Shown here piece after piece: positions 1 to 4,800 of a stretch of 7,199 nt of DNA. Made by a program: the position numbers and the translations under genes. The notes below the pieces were generated by a model that was given only the letters and a program-made list of their open reading frames with translations, did no database searches and was not told where the DNA came from. Origin of the DNA: Elusimicrobiota bacterium (GTDB lineage: Bacteria; Elusimicrobiota; Elusimicrobia; Elusimicrobiales; UBA9959). The stretch covers positions 1 to 7,199 of the forward strand of contig DAOWCC010000124.1 of assembly GCA_030639665.1 (NCBI GenBank), read 5' to 3'. Every line of letters starts with the position of its first letter. Position 1 is the first letter of the stretch.

Positions 1-527
1 GATAAAGTGCTTTCAACGGCTTTAAGCCTTTCGTCTATATCCTCTATGCCATTGAAAATACCTTTAACAAAACCCTCGGCTTTGGAAAGATCTTCGGACG
101 GAGTCTCTTGAACAATCGGTTCCTGACTGTCCGCCGCCGCAGTGGCGGATTCAACCATATTTTCAGTCATTTCTTCATTAACGGCCGCGGGGTCCGCCGG
201 CATCTCTGAAGGATGAGCGATAACGGTTTTTTCAAAAGCCTCTTCGCCGACAGGAACTTCCACTTCGGATTCCTGCCGGGGAAATTCATCAGCTATGGGT
301 TCTTGCTCTAAATTTTCTACCGGCATCTCCATTTCCCGCTCTTGAAGAACCTCAATATCAACGGGGTTTTCCATTTCCTGCTCTCTGCTCTCTGCTTTCT
401 GCTCACTATTTACTATCTCCATATATCTGCGAATGGAATAAACAAGCAAAAAGAGAAATAAAACAAAAACAGCTACCGAAATATAAAACACCGGGTCTAT
501 CCACAATGAGTAAAGGTTAAAGTTCAT
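1..527 (-). CDS. Membrane-anchored acidic protein, partial (C-terminus off the left edge)
   Basis: I do not recognise the family. The ATG at 527-525 is preceded by AAGGAA (534-539 on the + strand) with a 6-nt gap, and the frame stays open for 175 codons to the window edge. Residues about 12-31 form one hydrophobic helix (PVFYISVAVFVLFLFLLVYS) followed by IRRY. By the positive-inside rule this predicts a signal anchor with a cytoplasmic tail. Residues from about 38 onward are rich in Glu, Pro, Gln and Ala, and look disordered. The last visible stretch (about 145-175, including KGIFNGIEDIDERLKAVEST) looks helical and may be a coiled coil. Two repeat sequences lie inside the tail coding region: a 7-bp tandem repeat (374-415) and a TCCGCC/GGCGGA palindrome (130-149). 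The gene is co-directional with the MBL gene but separated from it by a 264-bp repeat-rich spacer, so a shared operon is doubtful. The reading frame is secure; the function is unknown. Confidence 0.72.
   Translation of the reverse strand, partial: MNFNLYSLWIDPVFYISVAVFVLFLFLLVYSIRRYMEIVNSEQKAESREQEMENPVDIEVLQEREMEMPVENLEQEPIADEFPRQESEVEVPVGEEAFEKTVIAHPSEMPADPAAVNEEMTENMVESATAAADSQEPIVQETPSEDLSKAEGFVKGIFNGIEDIDERLKAVESTL
130..149. repeat. TCCGCC-N8-GGCGGA palindrome inside the membrane-protein gene
   Basis: The 6-bp arms TCCGCC (130-135) and GGCGGA (144-149) are perfect inverted repeats around GCCGCAGT. Read on the minus strand it encodes part of a Ser-Ala-Thr-Ala-Ala-Ala-Asp-Ser stretch in the disordered tail. 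It matches the copy in the synthase gene (6709-6728) at 17 of 20 positions on the same strand. It is one of four related hairpins in the window. Confidence 0.6.
374..415. repeat. Degenerate 7-bp tandem repeat in coding sequence
   Basis: Six successive heptamers are visible on the + strand: TTTCCTG, CTCTCTG, CTCTCTG, CTTTCTG, CTCACTA, TTTACTA. The period is not a multiple of three, so the protein repeat appears only every 21 bp (7 codons). On the minus strand it encodes a charged stretch reading NSEQKAESREQE. It lies just after the membrane anchor, in the low-complexity tail. Confidence 0.65.
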
Positions 528-533
528 ATTGTA

Positions 534-539
534 TTCCTT
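534..539 (-). promoter_or_regulatory. Ribosome binding site for the membrane-protein gene
   Basis: AAGGAA on the minus strand lies 6 nt before the ATG at 527. It supports that start codon. No longer or better-placed alternative start was seen. Confidence 0.55.
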
Positions 540-554
540 AATCTATTAAATTAA

Positions 555-569
555 TCCGCCTTAGGCGGA
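555..569. repeat. TCCGCC-TTA-GGCGGA hairpin
   Basis: Perfect 6-bp arms flank a 3-nt loop, in the spacer upstream of the membrane-protein gene. The arms are identical to those at 130-149 and 726-747. There is no T-tract directly after the stem on either strand, so it is not a typical intrinsic terminator. It could still fold in the 5' leader of the leftward transcript. Confidence 0.6.
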
Positions 570-578
570 AACTTATTT

Positions 579-681
579 AACGCTGAGGACACAGAGATTT
601 TACACAGAGAGTCCACTGAGTTTTTCTGTTTTTTTATTCGTTCTCTGCGTTCTCCAAGAGTTCCTCTGCGAACTCCGCGTT
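579..681. repeat. MITE/REP-like 103-bp element with imperfect terminal inverted repeats
   Basis: The left end (579-596, AACGCTGAGGACACAGAG) and the reverse complement of the right end (664-681, AACGCGGAGTTCGCAGAG) match at 14 of 18 positions. A second inner pair, ACACAGAG (602-609) against CTCTGCGT (643-650), matches at 7 of 8. The whole segment can therefore fold into one long broken hairpin with a T-rich loop (621-637). No reading frame of interest lies inside. Repeats built from CACAGAG and CTCTGCG blocks are, from memory, common dispersed intergenic sequences in several bacterial groups. I could not verify other copies here. No clear target-site duplication was seen. Confidence 0.55.
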
Positions 682-725
682 TGATATTACACTACTACAC
701 TTTAGTCGTCTCTGCTCGCCGCTTG

Positions 726-747
726 TCCGCCGAAGTTGTGTGGCGGA
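726..747. repeat. TCCGCC-N10-GGCGGA hairpin downstream of the MBL gene
   Basis: Perfect 6-bp arms (726-731 and 742-747) surround a 10-nt loop, about 45 bp past the stop codon of the leftward MBL gene. There is no U-tract after the stem in the leftward direction, so a terminator role is possible but not supported by the usual signature. The arms are shared with the hairpins at 130-149 and 555-569. Confidence 0.55.
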
Positions 748-791
748 ACACGACACAACCCAGCATAGCTTTGAAATTCCTATACAAGGAT

Positions 792-1631
792 TTATAACTC
801 TATTTCTTGTCCGGCATAAACGGAAAAACATTCCATATCCAAATCTTTAGCCTTAATCTCATCCGCGCAGGAAGAGCATATTTCATCCACTTGGCTATCC
901 GTCCTATCTTGATTGTGATGAGTAAGCCCCAAGCGTTTAACTTCCGCTTTTAAAGCCAAATCCAAAGCCTGCTTATTTGTGGAATGTCCCCATGTTTTTT
1001 TCTTGGGATATTCCTCTTCGGTATATTCAGCGTCATGAACAAGTAAATCCGCACCTTTGCAAAAATCCACATAATCTTCAAAACTTCGAGAGACGGGATG
1101 AGAAAAACCCAATTCATTATCTGTTAAAAAAACAAAGGACTTTCCATCTTCCTGAAAACGATAACCCAAACCATAATTGGGATGGCTTAATTCTATGGGA
1201 GTAATCTTTATGCCGCCTATTTCAAAATTTGCCGCCGAAATCGGCAGAAAGTTGAATGAAGCTGAAATTTCTTCAAATTTAACGGGAAAACCAGGGGGGC
1301 GCATTGTTTTGGCTAAAACTTCTTTTACAGATTCCGCGCAAAATGAACAACCTCTCAAAATTATATCGGTGCTTTTGCGGTATATCGGAGCAAAAAAGGG
1401 AAAACCCATTATATGGTCCCAATGAGAATGAGTAAAAAGCATATTAAAAGAAGTCTTATTTTCTTTAATCAATTCTTTTCCCAAATACCTAATGCCGGTT
1501 CCCGCGTCAATTATGATTAAATCGCCTTTTTTGGACCTGATTTCAACACAAGTGGTATCTCCGCCGTATTTAAGATAATCTTTTCCGCATACGGGAAGAC
1601 TTCCTCTCACGCCCCAAAACTTTACTTTCAT
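792..1631 (-). CDS. Metallo-beta-lactamase-fold metal-dependent hydrolase (PhnP/COG1235-like)
   Basis: This 279-residue protein is a predicted cytoplasmic binuclear metal hydrolase, probably a phosphodiesterase-type enzyme; the substrate is unknown. It starts with KFWGVRGSLP and DAGTGIR, both typical of this MBL subfamily. The metal-binding motif THSHWDH supplies His68, His70, Asp72 and His73. His150 (LSHP), Asp171 (LTDNE) and the late HHNQDRTD segment (His238/239) complete the expected ligand set. LVHDAEYT (199-200) and WGHST (216) are also characteristic. Length is normal and all key residues are present, so it should be active. ATG at 1631 is chosen over TTG at 1634 because GGAGG lies 4 nt before the ATG and only 1 nt before the TTG. 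It is transcribed divergently from the synthase gene, and nothing visible ties it to lipid synthesis. Family assignment is secure; the reaction is inferred. Confidence 0.9.
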   Translation of the reverse strand: MKVKFWGVRGSLPVCGKDYLKYGGDTTCVEIRSKKGDLIIIDAGTGIRYLGKELIKENKTSFNMLFTHSHWDHIMGFPFFAPIYRKSTDIILRGCSFCAESVKEVLAKTMRPPGFPVKFEEISASFNFLPISAANFEIGGIKITPIELSHPNYGLGYRFQEDGKSFVFLTDNELGFSHPVSRSFEDYVDFCKGADLLVHDAEYTEEEYPKKKTWGHSTNKQALDLALKAEVKRLGLTHHNQDRTDSQVDEICSSCADEIKAKDLDMECFSVYAGQEIEL

Positions 1632-1635
1632 CAAT

Positions 1636-1640
1636 CCTCC
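1636..1640 (-). promoter_or_regulatory. Ribosome binding site deciding the MBL hydrolase start
   Basis: GGAGG on the minus strand is followed by ATTG and then ATG. The spacing favours the ATG at 1631 over the overlapping TTG at 1634. Confidence 0.65.
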
Positions 1641-1821
1641 GATAAATACACTTTCCTATCTTATTAAAAAAAGATAAAGGAACACAACAAAAGGAATTTG
1701 TCTCACACAATAATTAACAAATGATTTCCTTATAGACCTCAAAATCAGTAGATTTAAGGGTCCTTTTTTACTAAAATGTATGTATATGATTTTACCATCA
1801 CTATGAGCTGCCGAAAATATC

Positions 1822-1851
1822 AAAAGGATAATTATTAATCACCATCCTTTT
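1822..1851 (+). promoter_or_regulatory. Weak stem-loop in the synthase 5' leader
   Basis: AAAAGGAT (1822-1829) pairs perfectly with ATCCTTTT (1844-1851) across a 14-nt loop, and the run of T continues to 1853. It sits about 40 bp before the start codon. With only two G-C pairs it is a weak structure. It could be a leader element or attenuator, or chance in AT-rich DNA. Confidence 0.2.
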
Positions 1852-1884
1852 TTAGTATCACCCCTGAATTTAAATCACAACAAT

Positions 1885-1889
1885 GAGGT
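1885..1889 (+). promoter_or_regulatory. Ribosome binding site of the synthase gene
   Basis: GAGGT lies 4 nt before the ATG at 1894. It confirms the start, since the nearby ATG at 1883 runs into a stop after two codons. Confidence 0.65.
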
Positions 1890-1893
1890 AAAT

Positions 1894-4800
1894 ATGAAAA
1901 ATGAAAAAATAGCAATAATAGGAATTGGAATAATAGCGCCTGACGCTTCAAATAAGGATGAATTCTGGCAAAATGTAAAAACCGGAAGAAATTCCATAAG
2001 CGAAGTTCCAAAGGACCGCTGGGATCCAAGCCTCTATTATGATGCCGATAAAAAAGCCCATGATAAAACCTATTCCAAAATAGGCGGCTTTATAAAAGAT
2101 TTCGAATTTGACCCCATAAAATACCGCATACCGCCTCAAAGCGCGAAACAAATATCCAGACTTCAAAAAATGACGGTCGAAGCCTCCAGAATGGCTTTTG
2201 AGGATTCCGGCTATGACAAAAAGGATTTTGATAAAACAAGAACGGCCGTATCCATAGGCAATGCCATGGGCGCCATGCGCAAAGAAATGACGGATTTCAA
2301 AGTTTATAAATATCACAGTGAAGATATTCTTAAAAAAACCAAAGGTTTTTCCGCTTTAAGCAAAGCCGAACAAAATAAAATATTATCAGAATATGAAGAA
2401 ATGGTGGATGAAGGCATAGTAAGCATAAATGAAGATACCATGCCGGGAGAACTCTCAAATGTGACGGCTGGAAGAGTCGCCAATATCTTCAATCTTAATG
2501 GCCCGAACATGACTTTTGACGCGGCCTGCGCTTCTTCTTTGGCCGCTTTGGATTACGCGGTTTTGGGCCTTAGAGCCGGAAAATTTGATATGGCTGTTTG
2601 CGGCGGAGCCGATGAAATGATGTCTCCTCCCGCTTATGTTAAATTCTGCAAAATAGGCGCCTTATCCGAAGACGGTTCATGGGTTTTTGACGAAAGAGCC
2701 AATGGTTTTGTTATGGCGGAAGCGGTGGCCGTTTATATCTTGAAAAGATACACGGACGCGATAAGAGATAATGACAATATTTACGCCCTTATAAACGCGG
2801 TCGGCGCTTCAAGCGACGGAAAAGGAAAGGGCATAACGGCGCCAAATCCCGAAGGGCAAAAACTTGCCATAAAAAACACTCTTGACCAAGTGGATTATTC
2901 ACTTTCCGATATAGAACTTATCGAAGCTCACGGCACCGCAACAAAAGCGGGAGACGCCTCGGAACTTAAAGTTTTACAAGAAATATATTCGGGACTTTCA
3001 ATGCCGAAAAATTCAGTGGCATTGGGTTCGATTAAATCACAAATCGGCCATACCAAAGCCGCGGCAGGAGCCGTAAGCATGGTAAAAACCGCTCTGGCTT
3101 TGCATAATAAAACATTACCGCCTTCCATCAACTTTAAAAACCTTAACAAAACCGTGGATTTCAGCGACAGCCCGATAAGAGTAATTACCCAAGCTGAAGA
3201 ATGGAACACTGACAAAATCAGAAGAGCGAATGTTTCTTCTTTCGGTTTCGGCGGAGCCAATTTCCATGTGGCCATGGAAGAATACAGACCGGGAAAAACC
3301 ACCGCTTTCGCTAAAGAATCAGAGGCTGAAGCGTATGCGGGTTCAGCTTCAAATATGCCCACAGCTGAAGTTAAAGAAGATATGGCGACGCCATTTTCCG
3401 GCTTGCAGGGCGAGGCCGTCACATTTTCAGCTCCCACGGGACTGGCGCTTGTAAATCAAATGCAATCGCTTAAAGATTCCACTATATCCAAATGGGGCCA
3501 GCCTCATCCCATGGCGCCGTTTGCCATTCCCTCAAATGAAAGAGAGAAAGAGAATTATGGAATTTCCATTGTTTCCAAGTCACCGCAAGATCTTCAAGCG
3601 AAAATAGACCTTTTCGCCAAAAGTTTTAAAGACGATGTTTTTACAAATCCGCCTTTGACCTTCAAACTTAAAGGCATGTATCCCTTTAAAAAAGCGGAAC
3701 TTAAAACCAAGATAGGTTTTCTTTTCCCGGGACAAGGCTCTCAATATGTGGATATGATGAGAGATTTGGCCGCCAAATATAAAGTGGTTCAAGACACCTT
3801 TGATGAAGCCGATATCATTCTCAAAAAAATGATAAACATAAAACTTACCGATGTCCTTTGGTCTAAACAGGGTGAAAGCAAAGAAGATTTGGAAAAAAGA
3901 GAAGCCGCCATTAAACAAACTCAAATGACTCAGCCGGCGGTTCTTACCGCCGATGTGGCGATGATGCGTCTTCTGCAATCTTATGGCATTAATCCCGATA
4001 TGGCCGCCGGCCATAGCCTTGGCGAATATGCCGCCGCCACGGCGTCGGGAGTTTTCACATTTGAAAACGGCTTGAAAGCCGTTACAAGCAGAGCCAAAGA
4101 AATGTCCAAAGTAAAAGTGAAAGATCCGGGCAAGATGGCGTCTATCGCTTGGCATTTTGAAAAAGTTGAAAAAGAGCTTAAAAAGATTAAGGGCTATATT
4201 ATATGCGCCAATAAAAATTGCCCCGTTCAAACCGTTATAGCGGGAGAAGCCGACTCTGTAGACGCGGCCGTTAAAATGTTCGGAGAATTGGGCGTTCAGG
4301 CGCAAATAATTCCCGTCTCTCACGCTTTCCATTCTCAAATAATCCAGCCTGCCATGGGACCGTACAGAGAATTCCTTGAAGCTATTCCAATCTCTTCCTC
4401 CAAAATTCCTCTGCTTTCAAATGTAACGGCGGATTATTTCCCGAAAGACAAACAGGGCATTTATGACCTTCTCATAAAACAAATGGTCAGCCCCGTGGAA
4501 TTCATTAAACAGCTGGAAAAAATGTATGACGACGGCGTGAGAACTTTTATTGAAGTCGGGCCTAAAAGAGTTTTAAGCGCTTTCACCACCGCCACTTTAA
4601 AAGATAAAAAAGATATCAGAATTTTATCATCCAATCATCCCAAAAGAGGCGGCATAACGGAATTCAATGATTTACTGGCAAATCTTATATCACTCGGTTA
4701 TGAACTTAACTGGAATGAAAAAACGCCAAAAATGGGAAATACGTTTTATAATCCTTATTACTTAAATTGGTCAAATAAACAACACGGTATAGGATATAAG

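Larger units (their letters stand above)
1632..1893. other. Divergent AT-rich intergenic region between the MBL and synthase genes
   Basis: This 262-bp spacer must contain the outward promoters of both neighbours. It has several A- and T-rich tracts and a possible minus-10 box TATGAT at 1785-1790 for the synthase, but no convincing minus-35 at the right distance. No small ORF with a ribosome binding site and no recognisable operator were found. A weak hairpin lies at 1822-1851. Confidence 0.5.

Noticed and set aside
374..415. CRISPR-like array
   Set aside because: The units are 7 bp, contiguous and degenerate, with no spacers. This is a simple tandem repeat.
634..831. Small minus-strand ORF across the repeat spacer
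   Set aside because: It overlaps the end of the MBL gene and translates inverted-repeat sequence. No family signal was seen.
977..1425. Two + strand ORFs over the MBL gene
   Set aside because: They are antisense to the conserved MBL motifs and show no domain of their own.
1632..1634. TTG start for the MBL hydrolase
   Set aside because: It would leave only 1 nt after GGAGG. The next codon, ATG at 1631, is better spaced and matches the usual MKVKFWG start of the family.
1822..1853. Intrinsic terminator before the synthase
   Set aside because: The stem has only two G-C pairs and a 14-nt loop, and there is no upstream + strand gene to terminate.
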